DNA from: Erpobdella octoculata | Taxonomy: Eukaryota; Annelida; Clitellata; Hirudinida; Erpobdellidae | DNA: 64,000 nt | Reading direction: 5' to 3' | Assembly (NCBI GenBank): GCA_963978895.1 | Contig: OZ022247.1 | Span: 12,147,472-12,211,471 of the forward strand | Shown here: positions 33,214 to 58,274 of the stretch, one piece after another | How the letters are laid out: each line of letters opens with the position of its first letter | How positions within the stretch are numbered: position 1 is the first letter of the stretch | Translations under genes and position numbers: made by a program | Notes under the pieces: generated by a model | What the model was told of the DNA's origin: nothing | The model's input: only the letters and a program-made list of their open reading frames with translations | Databases searched by the model: none

Positions 33214-33420
33214 AATAGGGGTTAACAACAAAAATTCATCTCGGAGTTTGTGATAACGCCGCAAATATGATCTGTTTGATGATATTTCCAGGTCCTGATT
33301 TCGGTTTCGGTGAAAACGTTTTACATAGTTTCGGTCGCAGTTTCGGTTTCGGCAAAACTAAAAAAAGTGGTTTCGGTCTAGCTCTACTATCGGGCATTCC
33401 GGACTGTTGGATGCCAGACT

Positions 33421-33730
33421 TCTACTGTATATAAAAATGACTGTGTGTGTGTGGCTATGTTCTTTATGCATTGCTACACCATTTATCTTATCCGATCGTA
33501 ATTTAATTTTCACACAACGTTGAGAGTCAATAGAAGAAAGTTTTTGTAAAAAAAATAAAATTGGTCGCAAAATGAGCGGAGCGGAAGCGGGAGAGCGAGC
33601 GGAGACTGGAACTAGAAAATGCGCGGGAACGGGAACGGGAAAACAAGCGGGAACAGAAAAGCGACCGAAAACGAAAGAGCAAGCAGGAAAGGGAAAGCGA
33701 CTAGGAAGAAAACTCTATAAACAATAAAAC
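33421..33730 (+). mobile_element. Helitron, family B, 3'-degraded copy
   Basis: TCTACTGTATATAAAAATGA start, TTTATGCATTGCTACACCAT, CACACAACGTTGAGAGTC, GAGCGGAGCGGAAGCGGGA array, then CTCTATAAACAATAAAACTA instead of the hairpin/CTAG end. Confidence 0.65.
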
Positions 33731-34012
33731 TAATATTAGATATGCAAAAGGACCAATCACCGATCCCTGGATCACACCAGAATTGATGCAGGCAAAATTA
33801 GAAGTTTCGTCATTGAAATTCTACGGTGAGCTCGATCACTGAAGAAATCTTGTGGAGTAGTGATGAATGACGGACTGTGTCAAAAACTTTACTAAAATCC
33901 AAAGCTTTGGCTCAAACATAAGGTAGCGTCTCTAAAGAAGTAGTGACAAATATTTATACATAAAACAAAAAGAAGAGGTTAATTCTATAAAATGTATAAG
34001 TTATTTTGACAT

Positions 34013-35342
34013 CAGGCGCGGTCCTACCATTGGGGATGCTGGAGATGCATCTCCCCACCAGCCTCAGAGCTCAATTTTTTCAAATGAATAAATAAAATTA
34101 AACGTACACCAAACAACCCCTTTCCAAACACCAACTATCTATCTAACCTATATAGTTATAAAATATAAAGAAATCTGTCTGCAAATTAATATGCGCAATT
34201 AATATCTCTTACCTAAGTAAAATATGCTTGACCAACCGAAGACGATTATGTTTTGCCAACTAGCAGCTTATAAATGATGATATCCAGGCCCAGCTAAGGC
34301 GATTCTCATTTGGATTTTAGTTGTTTTCGGGTTTTCTATTTTTAAAATTTTTTATTTAGGTTACAATTTCTGTGTGTGTGTGTGGCTTTCTCTGTATGCA
34401 AATCTTGCAAGTAAAATTTAACCAGCTTTTTGACTAGCTAGGAAGCTGAAACTTTCAACATAGCTTTATATTAGATGATAATACACGATTCAATTAAAAA
34501 AAACTTAAATTAAACATCTTTTGTATTTCTAAATCGAGTGTATTTCAAATCAAAGTTTGTGTTGGAAAACTTGTTTTTTTCTTTACTTGTTCGTTGTTTC
34601 CTGGCGTTAATAGTTTAAAAATTTTTAAAGAAAAATAGAGTTCGTGCGAGTTTAGAATACTAGCTTTTTCATATATTTATATTAATCGAAAAAGAAAAAT
34701 ACCTACTGTTTTCTGTGAAGTCTGAAGGTGGTAAAGTACTTAACTTGTTTTTCATAAATCAATATTTGTTTTACTAATTCAACTGCACAAACTCTAATTA
34801 TTGTGTTGAAGATGGCAAGCAAAAATCTTGAACTTTCAGCAAAAAAAATGCGTTGCAACAACTTCATTAAGATTTGTCATTCTTTAAATTGGCACCCACT
34901 TAGTATTGAAAATGTAAAAGTTCTAGCCAAACTTCAAACCCTAAACGACAATATTGTCATTTATCTACTTGTTCTATCGAATTCTCGACGAACGAAAATA
35001 CATTTGAGTTGAACTTGACCAACAAAACTGTCAAATTTTCGTTTCAAACCTTACACTCTTTGAATATTGCATTTGAGTTTTACTGAGGTTGAAGGAGAGT
35101 ACATGTTCGTCATTCTATAGACTTTTTTTTATAAGGGCACGATATAAATGTTATTTTGTATTGTATTTGTATGGAGATTGAATAGGAACATACACATTTC
35201 TTATGCTCAAAGACGCAATTTTTTTACAATACACCCATTACATGATGATAACTTTAAAATGTATAAAAAATATATAATATGAGACTTCCAATCAACAATA
35301 AGTTTATCACCCCCCCACCAGAAAATCCTGGGACCACACCTG
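34013..35342. mobile_element. hAT-like element with matching termini
   Basis: Left end CAGGCGCGGTCCTACCATTG and inverted right end CAGGTGTGGTCCCAGGATTT agree at 11 of the first 14 bases; flanks TTTGACAT (34005-34012) and CTTTACAT (35343-35350) match at 6/8, as an old 8-bp duplication might. No transposase recognised inside. It contains repeat R copy 2. Confidence 0.5.
34340..34640 (-). repeat. interspersed repeat family R, copy 2
   Basis: Inverted diverged copy of 4490-4790 (GACTAGCTAGGAAGCTGAAA, CGAGTGTATTTCAAATC), ending at a (TG)n tract. Confidence 0.65.
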
Positions 35343-35842
35343 CTTTACATTCAAAACAAATAAAATTAGATATTTTATAAAGTAAATAAAAATTATCCTA
35401 TTGTTACTTTTAAATAATAAACTATTTAAATATTTTGCACATTGTTTTTAATCACCGAGCTAACTAATTTCCGATGGCGTCATACATATGTCAACAAATT
35501 ACAATTGAATACACCCGAAGGTAGTTTTGCTACTAAAATACGATAATCAATAAGAAATTTTAAATATTATATTTAATTGTATGTATTTAACTGACCCAGA
35601 ACAAATTATTTTTGCTAGCTGTTAACCCTGAACATGTACATATGTGTTCACTAAATGGTTATCAAAGTCTTAAAATATGAAATTAAAAAAGATAATTTAC
35701 CAATTTTTAACATCTGTACACTTTTTTATGGTGTCTTCTCTTGGAAGTTAGATTTAACTGCATTATATATTTTTTAAAATCTATTTTTTTTAACCATTTC
35801 ATATATTATAAACGAAAACAAATGTATATTACGATGATAAAG
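35343..35842. other. unassigned AT-rich sequence
   Basis: No gene or repeat recognised. An upstream exon with a signal peptide for the Shisa-like gene could lie here but was not found. Confidence 0.4.
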
Positions 35843-36170
35843 GTCTCATGATACCTGAACGCTGTGGATGTTATCACGATGTTTTAAATGGCAATTTCAC
35901 TCCGGTACCAGTGAATCTCTGTAATAAAGAAAATATTTATATATGCTGCACCGCTAACTTTGAAGCGCTAAACGAGACGAAAGGAAATTTCCTCTGCTGC
36001 ATTGAGAAGATTGGTCAAATTTTTCCACCGACCGCGTTAAAATGTCTTTTTTCAACAAAATATCTCAACAACATTGAAGATTTCATTAAAAGGGAGGATG
36101 GTTTTGAGTTTAGATCAAACAACCCGGTGGCAGTTGGCAAAAATGGCCAAGAACTTCTCAGTTTGGACTT
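35843..36170 (+). CDS. Shisa-like gene, ectodomain exon
   Basis: Open from about 35843 (possible acceptor GATAAAG) with Met at 35848; donor GTTAGA at 36171 gives phase 2, which matches exon B. The frame itself continues to a stop at 36204, so an unspliced secreted form cannot be excluded. Confidence 0.5.
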
Positions 36171-38339
36171 GTTAGATAAATATTTTATAAAAATGGTTGT
36201 ATGATAAACATAAGTAAGCTAGAATAATTTTTTAACTTCGCTTTGTTTTTGCAAGCCAGTCTCAAACCTGGAAAAAAGGAGAGAAAGTTAAAAAGATCAA
36301 ATTATGATCTCCGACAGAAAGTACTTATGTGCTTCCAACATACAGCTATTTTAGTCTTAAAACAACTGTCGTAAAAGACTATAAGCTATTATAAATAAAA
36401 TTATTTTTTAACCAGTTTATTTAATAACCCACTGTGCGCAATCCGTTTTAAACAACTATAGATACAAGTTGCATGATACAACTTACTATTGTTTGCATAG
36501 GCATAGGGAAGGTTTATGCGGTGGGGGAGACAAGTCTGGTTTGCCCAAAAAATCTAATTTATTTAAAAAAACCTCAAAACCCTTTTTATTATTTTTCTCC
36601 CAAAAAAACCTGATGACCGGCGGGAGGGGGTAGATACTTTTCCCAAACGTTTTCCAAACCATCTTTTTTATTTTCTCTCCCAAAAGAAGCTGATTATCCG
36701 GGGGAAATTCGGGAATACTTTTCCAACAAATTTTCTTTGCCCAAAAATTAATGACCTAATCAACTTAGGGGAATCATATGTCCCCTGCCCCCGCCTCCCA
36801 CGCCTATGATTGTTTGCCAAAATGGGTGGGGCAATAGATTTTTCCAGGTTTTATTATAGCTTTTTACTCATCTTTCTGAAAAAAATAAAACTTTTTCACA
36901 GTCTTTGGGGGATGACAGGGCAAGCTGCCCCTGAACCAAATCCATGTTCTTTCAACGGAAAACGTTTTGCCTCCGGAAAAAGTTAAATATCTTTTTAATA
37001 CTAATTTTATAGAATATGCAGCAAAATGAAATTAAACTATTTTCCCTCGTCATCTATAATTTTTCTATAAAAGTTGTCTTGCGTTTAGAAAATAAATGCA
37101 AATTTATTTTTACGGTCTCCGATTTTTGTAGCCAGGAAAGTTTTAATTCAATATTGTATTTTGTGCTGTTTTATACTTTTCTCACAGTAGATAATTGTAA
37201 AATCTGATTTCGTGTAACATAAACATTAGAAATGTATTATTTAAAAAAAATTGTTCAATGTAGTTTTTAAATCTTAACTTTTTACAATATTTTTTTCCGA
37301 CCAAAGAAATGAAAAAGTGCGGTTTAGTTTGTTGGCACTGACGGCCTCGGAGAAGGTGTGTCACCCTGAGTTACCGCACCAGATGACAACCTGACTTAAT
37401 GCACTAGGTGACACCAACCATAGCGACGCCATTTTTTTTGGCTTACTGGAAACAAATTCAAAAAAAATTTATAACAATAGTTTTAAACGAGTATCTAATT
37501 CTAAATTTTATTTTAATCAAATGTGTATGCAAAAAAATACCAAAACCACTTTAGTAATTTTTTATAACTAACAGAAATATGTTAGATAAATTATTATAAT
37601 AGTAATTATTATTAATAATTAATTCAAATTCATATCTCATCGTTAAAATTATATTTGTCAAACCTCAGATCCAGTACTGTTTACGGCATTGTACTGATGG
37701 CATGTGGATTCTTATTGTTTGTCACCTTGTACTATTCGACTAAACAATGTTGTCACGGTCTGCCGAGAAGAATGCCGTTTGTTGGTGCAATGCAGCCAGG
37801 TGAAAAATTATAATTAGTCGGTTTTTGTTTTATAAGCTTAAAAAATGTCTACGTAATTTATATCAGGAGGTTTACGCGATGGAATGGTCGATCCTTCGAT
37901 CGCAACAAACTACAATATTGTCATGCCTCCAACATACAATTCAATTCCTAAAGACCTTCCGACATATTCTCAGATTTTTTCGGTTGAAAGTGTAGCAGAA
38001 GGAAGAACAAATCAGGTAGCGACAGCCGCCAGACAATCTGACAGAAAAAACACTGCTGGTGCGGATACTCTGGAAAGTAGTTCATCACATCCTGTCGCTT
38101 TGAATGATATAGTAATAGAACACCCAGACGTCGTAACAATTCCTCCATCCAGAAACTATTCAAATTCTAAGTCTTCTTTTTGCCCGAATGACACTATAGA
38201 TGCGGCTCCTCGTAAACCCAGCCATCACATTATATTAAATTTTATGAGGAAACTGAATGCTTCTAAATACAATGCAATGTTACACCCATTTACCACCCAG
38301 CCATCTAAAACATTTAAAGAGTATCAAGACAAAAAATGA
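35843..38339 (+). CDS. Shisa-like single-pass membrane protein (partial model)
   Basis: Three plus-strand exons fit together in phase: ~35843-36170, 37669-37799 and 37867-38339. Exon A encodes a Cys-rich ectodomain (CGCYHDVLNGNF, a lone Cys, IYICC, FLCC) with the spacing of the Shisa N-terminal domain (C.GY.D..G.W.P..C.....FCC......FCC). Exon B encodes one membrane helix (VYGIVLMACGFLLFVTLYY) followed by CC and basic residues. Exon C is a cytoplasmic tail with MPPTY and LPTYSQIF, like the PPxY-type motifs of Shisa proteins. Shisa proteins act at the ER or plasma membrane as receptor adaptors. Not settled: the start/signal peptide and the weak donor of exon A (TT|GTTAGA). A paralogous tail exon lies at 60.7 kb. 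Confidence 0.55.
36236..36398 (+). mobile_element. short poly(A) retroposon, family S2, copy 1 (in intron)
   Basis: CTTCGCTTTG, TTGCAAGCCAGTCTCAAACC, TGCTTCCAACATACAGC, GTCTTAAAACAAC, AAAGACTATAAGCTATTATA and an A-rich end, flanked by near-identical AATAATTTTTTAA and AATTATTTTTTAA. Same family as 45502-45563 and 58089-58262. Confidence 0.7.
36399..37668. other. intronic or unassigned sequence
   Basis: 36520-36740 has three diverged repeats of CAAAAAACCTGATGACCGG-like text (TTTTCTCCCAAAAA plus GGGG runs), typical of degraded hAT ends. No exon found between exons A and B. Confidence 0.4.
37669..37799 (+). CDS. Shisa-like gene, membrane-segment exon
   Basis: Acceptor AAACCTCAG before 37669 and donor CCAG|GTGAAA after 37799; 131 nt, entering in phase 2 and leaving in phase 1. 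Encodes a ~20-residue hydrophobic helix flanked by STKQCCHGLPRRMP. Confidence 0.6.
37867..38339 (+). CDS. Shisa-like gene, cytoplasmic tail exon
   Basis: Acceptor TTTATATCAG before 37867; continues the frame of exon B through GLRDGMVDPSIATNYN to TGA at 38339. Contains PPTY and LPTYSQIF, then a Ser/Thr/Pro-rich tail. Confidence 0.65.
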
Positions 38340-38568
38340 TTTTTGCTTTTAAAAAAATGTTAAAAAATAACTTAGGAAAATAATTAAAAATAGAAAAACT
38401 GCAAGTAAATGTTGCGTTCATTATTCTTTAAATTATTATAAAAAAAACAAACAGTTATAATAAGGCAAATAATTTTTGATTCCTAAAAGCTTGAAGTTCT
38501 GAATAATTATTTGTTTCATGTTCGTCATTGGACAAAAATGGCAAACAAAACGGTAGCAGACATCTATT

Positions 38569-39160
38569 TTTATAAAAATGACTGTCTGTTTGTCTTCTAT
38601 AAAAATCAAAACCACCGGACCAATTTTAACAAAAGTTGACACGGTGGTAGATCTCAAAGAGGAAAAAATAGGCTAATTTTTAATTCAAGTTTTTTTATAA
38701 TTGAAATACTTTCCAGGCCAAAAGTGCCTATGCACAAACATCAAAGGTTATTGCGAAACAAAATTTAAATTTAGTTTACGTAACAGTTGAAAATTTCGAT
38801 CAACCTGTAGCAAATCTATTTTACGTTTTATGGGCAAAAAAATAAGATGGAGGTAAAGAAAGAAAAGGAATGGGAGGGAGAACGGGCGGGAACGGAAAAG
38901 CGATCAGGATTAGGAAAACGAGTGGAAGCGGAAGAGCAACTGGAAACGAGAGAGCGAGCGGGATTGGGAAAGCGAGTTGGAGCGGGAGAGCGAGCGGGAA
39001 GGAAGAGCGAGTGGAAACAGGAGAACGAGTGGGAGCGGGAGAGCGAGAAAAAGCAGGGGACCGAGCGGGAAGGAAACAGGAGCTAGAGAGAGAAAAAGAG
39101 AGAGAAAACAATAGGAAAACCTCTAAAAACCCCGAGCAACACCAGGTTAACTCTCAAGTA
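38569..39160 (+). mobile_element. Helitron, family B-like, degraded
   Basis: ATAAAAATGACTGTCTGTTT at 38571, a GGGAGAGCGAGCGGGA minisatellite at 38850-39100, then AAAACCTCTAAAAACCCC, GAGCAACACCAGG and CTCAAG before T: the family-B 3' end with a broken hairpin and mutated CTAG. Confidence 0.55.
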
Positions 39161-39362
39161 GTGGAATAAAAACAAAATGCTGTTAAAACGTAGTAGGAAA
39201 AAGTATCTTGGTTGAAAAAGAACATGTATTGAAACAATACAGTGGTCAGCATTCATAAGATTTTTACGTCAATTTAATCGAATTGACTCGTGAGTCGGCT
39301 TGTTGAAATTTATTTACAATTTTTGGAACAATAAGAAATCAATTTACAATTTTGAGAAATAT

Positions 39363-43536
<4,174 letters not shown>

Positions 43537-43799
43537 CTTTCGTTACGTATAAGTACAACCATGCATTCAAACGATGTAACAAGCGAGAATACTTAACATC
43601 AAGCAGAGATCAAAAATTTACGCAACGATATAATAAAAATGTAATAATAAAAAAACAAGTTTATTAGTTTTTTAATTCAATTTTTTTTTCAACTCTGGGT
43701 TAATATATAAAAAATCTATATTGAAAATGTATGATCCAAATAATTTTAAAATTGCAAAGTTAAAAAAAATAACTTTTCCTACTCGAGCAAAAATAATTT

Positions 43800-44612
43800 C
43801 CTATGTCTGTATGTATGTATGTATGTATGTATGTATGTATGTATGTATGTATGTATGTATGTATGTATGTATGTATGTATGTATGTATGTATGTATGTAT
43901 GTATGTATGTATGTATGTATGTATGTATGTATGTATGTATGTATGTATGTATGTATGTATGTATGTATGTATGTATGTATGTATGTATGTATGTATGTAT
44001 GTATGTATGTATGTATGTATGTATGTATGTATGTATGTATGTATGTATGTATGTATGTATGTATGTATGTATGTATGTATGTATGTATGTATGTATGTAT
44101 GTATGTATGTATGTATGTATGTATGTATGTATGTATGTATGTATGTATGTATGTATGTATGTATGTATGTATGTATGTATGTATGTATGTATGTATGTAT
44201 GTATGTATGTATGTATGTATGTATGTATGTATGTATGTATGTATGTATGTATGTATGTATGTATGTATGTATGTATGTATGTATGTATGTATGTATGTAT
44301 GTATGTATGTATGTATGTATGTATGTATGTATGTATGTATGTATGTATGTATGTATGTATGTATGTATGTATGTATGTATGTATGTATGTATGTATGTAT
44401 GTATGTATGTATGTATATGTATGTATGTTAGCAATTTCGCATAGCGCGGCGGCAGAAATGGTCAGCAGTTGATAAAATTAGTGTGTGTATTAAAATTTAT
44501 TACGCAATTGTACACTGTCAATCCTGAAGGTCAAAAGAGGTGGCGCTGCAATCGAAAAATAATATGTAATGAGATTTAAAAACCTTCGTCATTTTTGACG
44601 GGCTATCTCTAG
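43800..44612 (+). mobile_element. Helitron-like element, family C, with giant (GTAT)n tract
   Basis: Starts near TTCCTATGTCTGTATGTATG, then ~620 bp of (GTAT)n, then TTAGCAATTTCGCATAGCGC, GCGCTGCAATCGAAAAATAA and a 3' end with hairpin CGTCA TTTT TGACG, GGCTATCTCTAG (44609-44612) before T. The same body occurs at 55.3 kb and the same 3' end at 57.67 kb. The exact 5' end is uncertain. Confidence 0.65.
43806..44428. repeat. (GTAT)n microsatellite, ~155 units
   Basis: Essentially perfect tetranucleotide array; long Tyr/Val/Cys/Met and Thr/Tyr/Ile/His frames are artefacts. Confidence 0.99.
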
Positions 44613-45329
44613 TATAGGTATAATAGCAGTGCCCGTCGCAACTTCGCTAGCTTGAAATTAGAGATTTTGAACCGTGTATCTGTATCTATAGTAGAGTACT
44701 GCACGGGCCCGTCCGTCCTGTTTCATAAGCAAAAATTCCTGGACAAAAATGTTTATATACTTGGCGAAAATAATCAACCCGTCCCATCATGACTTCAGGT
44801 TTGGCCCGGCTTATCTGAAGGGTTAGCCCGTTTTAGTCCATCGTACGTTTTACGAACACACTTATTTTTGGCGTTGCATAAAATTAAGTTGTAATTTTTT
44901 TTCTGTTAAAAGTTTTTTTTATGTTAAGAAAACTTCAATACACTGTATAAAATTTTTAAATAATTTTTTTATTTGTATTAAGTAGTTTAATCTGTGTTAG
45001 AATATGAGCATTTTCAAGGTTTTCGACCGATATTACTTTAAAAATTTATTATGCTAATTTCATGAGAGTTATCACAACAAAAGTTTGAAATATCGAAAGA
45101 AGATTGACTCAAAAGTGAACAGCAACGTTAATTAAATTTTATTGTGTTTACACTAACCCACAATCTGAACATGTATGAGTCATGCTCGTTCTACAATCGT
45201 TGGTCGTATAGAGTACTTTATGCGAACGAGTCGAAACTAGTTTATTCAGCTTATAGTTGTGCAGTGGTTGAATTGGTGATAGTGTTTTTTGCAAATTTCA
45301 TTCTTCGAATGAAATGTTTGTAGTGTTTA

Positions 45330-46035
45330 AAAATGAAAGGCGTCAAACAGAACGTTTTTTTACGTTGAAAGAAGCTATGTAACTAATTCTTGATGATGAT
45401 GATAGCATTGAGGTTGGCATACTTGTCATTCTTCCGCCCGGCGCATCATAACACGTGACTGATGAATAAGCAAATGAAGAAGAAATGTTATTCTTTGTAA
45501 TGCGTCTTAAAACACATGGTGTAAAAGACTATAAACTATAATAAAAAAAAAAAAAAAAAAAAATATTCTTTGTAATATCCGGGAAGGTAGAAGTTGATTA
45601 TACTAATGATGGGATGGGATTAGACTGTGTCGGTTCTTTGGGTGAAGAAATGTTGGTCGCAAATACGGTCAGTTCAATGCCGCGGCAACCAAAACGCCAA
45701 AAACGATTGAAATGCACTTGGACCAAAAAGAGTCATTTGAATAGCCACTTTTAAAACAGTTTATATATAACGAGTTTGAAACACCACAATGGTGCTTTGC
45801 TTGAAAAACCCCATATAGGTTGTTTTATACCGATGAAATGAATTCATGCACGGTTGAAGAAACAAAACGATAGGGAAGATTCAGCAACTGGCCATGGTCA
45901 CGATCTGGAAAAGGTGAAAACAGTAGGTCGCTACAAGCTGGAAAATTATGGCAAAACACTGTACATGTGGGCCAAGTGCGGCAAACGACTTCATCGGAAT
46001 TGTTTTGGTGCTTTCCGCACACTCCGGTTCTGAAA
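45330..46035 (+). pseudogene. piggyBac-like relic inside Helitron A3
   Basis: Pieces in order: LDDDDSIEV with ILPPG (N-terminal acidic region), EEEMLF, then WTKKSHLNS, and near 45920-46010 GRYKLENYGKTLYMWAKCGK with RLHRNCFGAFRTL, resembling the Cys/His C-terminal domain of piggyBac transposases (C..C....C...CF...HT). Stops and a retroposon insertion break it. Possible ends CCCGTTTTAGTCC (~44828) and GGACCTAAACGGG (~46369). Confidence 0.5.
45502..45563 (+). mobile_element. S2 retroposon, 5'-truncated, with 13-bp target duplication
   Basis: GCGTCTTAAAACACATGGTG, TAAAAGACTATAAACTATAA and a 20-odd A tail, flanked by perfect TATTCTTTGTAAT at 45489-45501 and 45564-45576: a typical target-primed insertion. 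Confidence 0.85.
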
Positions 46036-47499
46036 CGACTATCATGAACTGCTTGACTGATTTATTGAATGTTAAATTTTTGGATTTTATTGAACTGTGT
46101 TACTGATAAATTCAGAAATGTGTTTTTAGCTTTTCTGTTTATAGTCTAAAATTTATATTATAATTGTTTGCGTTGAGAACAAAAAAAATTGACTTTTAAA
46201 CATTTTGTCGTTTTCAGTAGTCTATACGACCACCGTTCGAAAAACGAGCAGTGAATTTTCAAAGTTTTCTTTCAAATAAAAAATAATTAAAAATAAATCT
46301 GTTAAAACATAAGCAAGTAACTTAGAAATAACAAAAAAAATAATAGAAATCTAATTAATAACGTTTTGGACCTAAACGGGTTTGTCTAAAGTATAATCCA
46401 TAGATAGAGTCCTACACGGTTTTTTTAAGACCCGGTTCGGCTAATTTTATAGGTAGAAAATTCTAGGCCTGGCTTGTTATTTAGGCCCGAATTCGTCCAT
46501 TTCGTAAGCACAAAAGTAGAGGCATTGCCCGGTCCGTGATCAACTGGACTCAGTCAATTAATTTTAACGATCACAAAACCTCAAAGCATGGAAACTAATT
46601 TTTCGAAAAATAATTAAAGACGTATTTCATTATTTTTAAAAGAAAACTTATACTGAATTTTAATGTTTTGAAATTTTCGGTTATTGAGTTTTCAAGCAAA
46701 AACTCCTTTTTTCCACCTTACATTTGTAGTCCTGGAAGCCAAAACATGAATAAAAATGGTAAAACATATGTAACTTTATTTTCTAAGTATTATCTAAATT
46801 ACTAATTTCCATATCTATAGTATACTTTCAGTTTCAGAGTGGCAGTTCTCCTAAAAAATATAACTTTATTTTCCACCCCGGCCATATTTGAAGTCCTGAA
46901 CTCCAAATTTTCAAAAATTAATAAAACATATTTTGTTATTTTGTAAAAAAAATAATCTTGGTACTAATTTGCCATACTTTTACATTTTCAGTTTTTAAGT
47001 AAATATTCCTTTTTTCGACTACACATTTGAGGTCCTGGAAACTTAATTATCAAAAATTGGTAAAACACGTATATCTTTATTTTTCGAGTTAATAATAAAT
47101 ACTAATTTTTGCATCTGTAGCATTTACAGTTTTTGAGTAGCAGTTATTTTTATTAAAAAAACAAATAATCCTATTTTCCACCCCCCATTTAGGGTCATGG
47201 AAACCAATTTTTCAAAAAATAGTGAAACACGTATTTTTTTTAAAGAATAATCTATAGATCAAATTTCAAAACTTTCTCTTTTTTGGTTTTTGAGATAATC
47301 ACTGTTTTAGAAAAAAGTTTGTTTTCCTGCTTCATCTCCCCAAGAGGAAAATTTAAAAATAACCTCTTTCTTAGTGGGTGCTTACGCTATCAAAGCAATA
47401 TAAGTTCCAAATTTCACGTTCCTAGGATGAGGCGTTTTAGCTCGGCGTTGATTATCAGTCAGTCAGTCAGTCAGGACATGTTTTTTTACATATATAGAT

Positions 47500-48960
47500 A
47501 CTTCGACTCATATTGACTTCAGAGACTAAATTAAAGCGTTGCTGTTTTTCCACTCAACACAATTTATACCTCTATAAAAACATGCTGTTAGCCACCAGGC
47601 AATTCAAACTGTTCAAATCTTTTTTACCAATGCTTTTATTAACTCGTCGTCTCTGTTTCTCTGTCTGTCTGTTTGTTTCTCTGTCTGTCTGTTTGTTTCT
47701 CTGTCTGTTTCAAATCTTGCAATCAATTTTTGAGTCACTTCCTGATGATAGATTTTTTTCAAATTTTGCATACATGCTCAAAATAGAAGACAATGCAATA
47801 TTCAATTATTAGTTTTACAATGAGTCAATTAATTTAGTTAATTTCGATATAATTAAGATATTTCGACTTTAATATAAAATAAAAGAGTAATATAAGAAAA
47901 AATTGATTGCAAAATTTGTGTTTTAATTACATATAAGAGCATTGGTTTTAAAAATTCGTTTTTAATTTACTTGTTTTTGAAATAGCTCAGTCTATTCGTA
48001 AAGCTTTAAATCTAACGGCATGTACAAATTACTTCGCTATGCCCGATTTCGGGTCGGTTTTTCAACACCTATGAATGTTATGCAAGGTGGTAGTAATTAT
48101 TGAACTTCGAAAAGCAAAATTAATTTAACGGAATAATACAATATACTCATACTGATATGTTGCAGTTTCCATTTTTTCGGAAATACAACTGATACAAGTG
48201 CAAGACACAAAACAATTTTTACACAAAAAGTTGTACACAGGGAGGGCGAGGCGTTTTGTCTTCTACAAAACTGTGCGAAGAACAAATTATCTAGATATAA
48301 GCAATCAGTGGATATATCATAATTTTTATATCCATAATTTGGCCAACTTAATCAGCCACTACTATCCTTACTCCTCATCTTTTCACCAAATGTTCTCTTT
48401 TGATTAGAGCTCCTTATGAATTCGATTTTGTCTCCACGAATAAGGTCAACCCCACACGCATTTCTGTGGTAGTACTAAGGACTAATAGTTACGTTTTTCA
48501 CAATCTGCATATTATACTCATATGTTAGAAATTTTACAGGACGGCCTTATCAGGTTTGCAAACATGGATGCTTAAAATAAACCCACCTTCAAAAATGGTA
48601 AAATAATCTTTCACTTATTTTGTTACAGTATTAATTTTGAAATATTTTGTGCATGTACAGTGAGTGTCTTTCTTTTTTCATCTTTTGCTTCTTATTTGTC
48701 AAAGAAGATTTGAAATGTGAAAATCAGGTGCTTCGCCATATTCTGAACATTGCCGCTTTATATAAGTATCAAATTAAGAATTAATTTTTCAAGTATGTAT
48801 ACCAGCAATGGCGTTGACTGTTTCTTGTTAACAACATACTACTGCATTAAATAATTTAATATTTCAACACAACTATTTACTATTTAAATCAGCTACAAGA
48901 TTTTAACAAATTAATAAATTTGATAATTTAATGACTCAACTGCTAAAAAAAGAACAAAAT
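47500..48960. other. unassigned AT-rich sequence
   Basis: 47655-47710 holds (TCTG)n-like TGTCTGTCTGTTTGTTTC repeats followed by CAATCAATTTTTGAGTCACTTCCTGATGA in pieces; a related piece is at 51150-51210. No gene recognised. Confidence 0.4.
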
Positions 48961-57831
<8,871 letters not shown>

Positions 57832-58088
57832 GATAAGCAAATTGAGCAGATGGAAACAAAACTTTAAAAATTGTACCAAAACAGCACATCGAGCGAACGA
57901 AATTACGCAATAGGTAAACAAAACATTACATAGAACTTAAATCCTTTATTTTTACATCATTTTTCAGTTTTTGTGTATAAGTAATTTTTAGAGTGCGTTA
58001 TATTATAACATTGAGTTTTGATGAAATTGTTTAATTGTGCAAAGTTATAGAAACGATCAAATACCTATCGTTTCAGACACGAGGAAAC

Positions 58089-58262
58089 AACTCCGCCTTG
58101 CATTTGCAAGCCAGTCCCAAGCCTGGAGAAAGGAGGAGGGAAAAGTTAAAAAGAACAAATTTTGATCCACGACAGGAAGTACTTAGGTGCTTCCTACATA
58201 CAGCCATTTCAGTCTTAAAACACCTGGTGTAAAGGACTATAAACTATTATAAAAAAAAAAAA
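58089..58262 (+). mobile_element. short poly(A) retroposon, family S2, fullest copy
   Basis: 174 bp from AACTCCGCCTTGCATTTGCA to ACTATAAACTATTATA and an A tail, flanked by ACACGAGGAAAC (58077-58088) and ACACGAGAAAAC (58263-58274). No tRNA-like boxes; may be derived from a LINE 3' end or another small RNA. Confidence 0.8.
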
Positions 58263-58274
58263 ACACGAGAAAAC

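Larger units (their letters stand above)
44623..47498 (-). mobile_element. Helitron, family A, copy A3, minus, with nested insertions
   Basis: Minus-strand start TCTATATATGTAAAAAAAC at 47498 with CATGTCCTGACTGACTGACT and AATCAACGCCGAGCTAAAAC; end GCGAAGTTGCGACGGG, CACTGCTAT at 44623 (CTAG mutated to CTAT) before T. ~160-bp units lie at 46600-47340. hAT-MITE ends are at 44692 and 46404, and a piggyBac relic is inserted at about 44.85-46.4 kb. Confidence 0.75.

Noticed and set aside
34803..35012. Short frame starting MLKMASKNLELS as a gene
   Set aside because: Lies inside a probable hAT element, has no splice context and no recognised family; HSLNWHPL only faintly recalls LINE C-termini.
43721..44472. 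Long reading frames of 200+ residues on both strands
   Set aside because: They are translations of a (GTAT)n microsatellite (repeating MYVC or THTYI); no gene.
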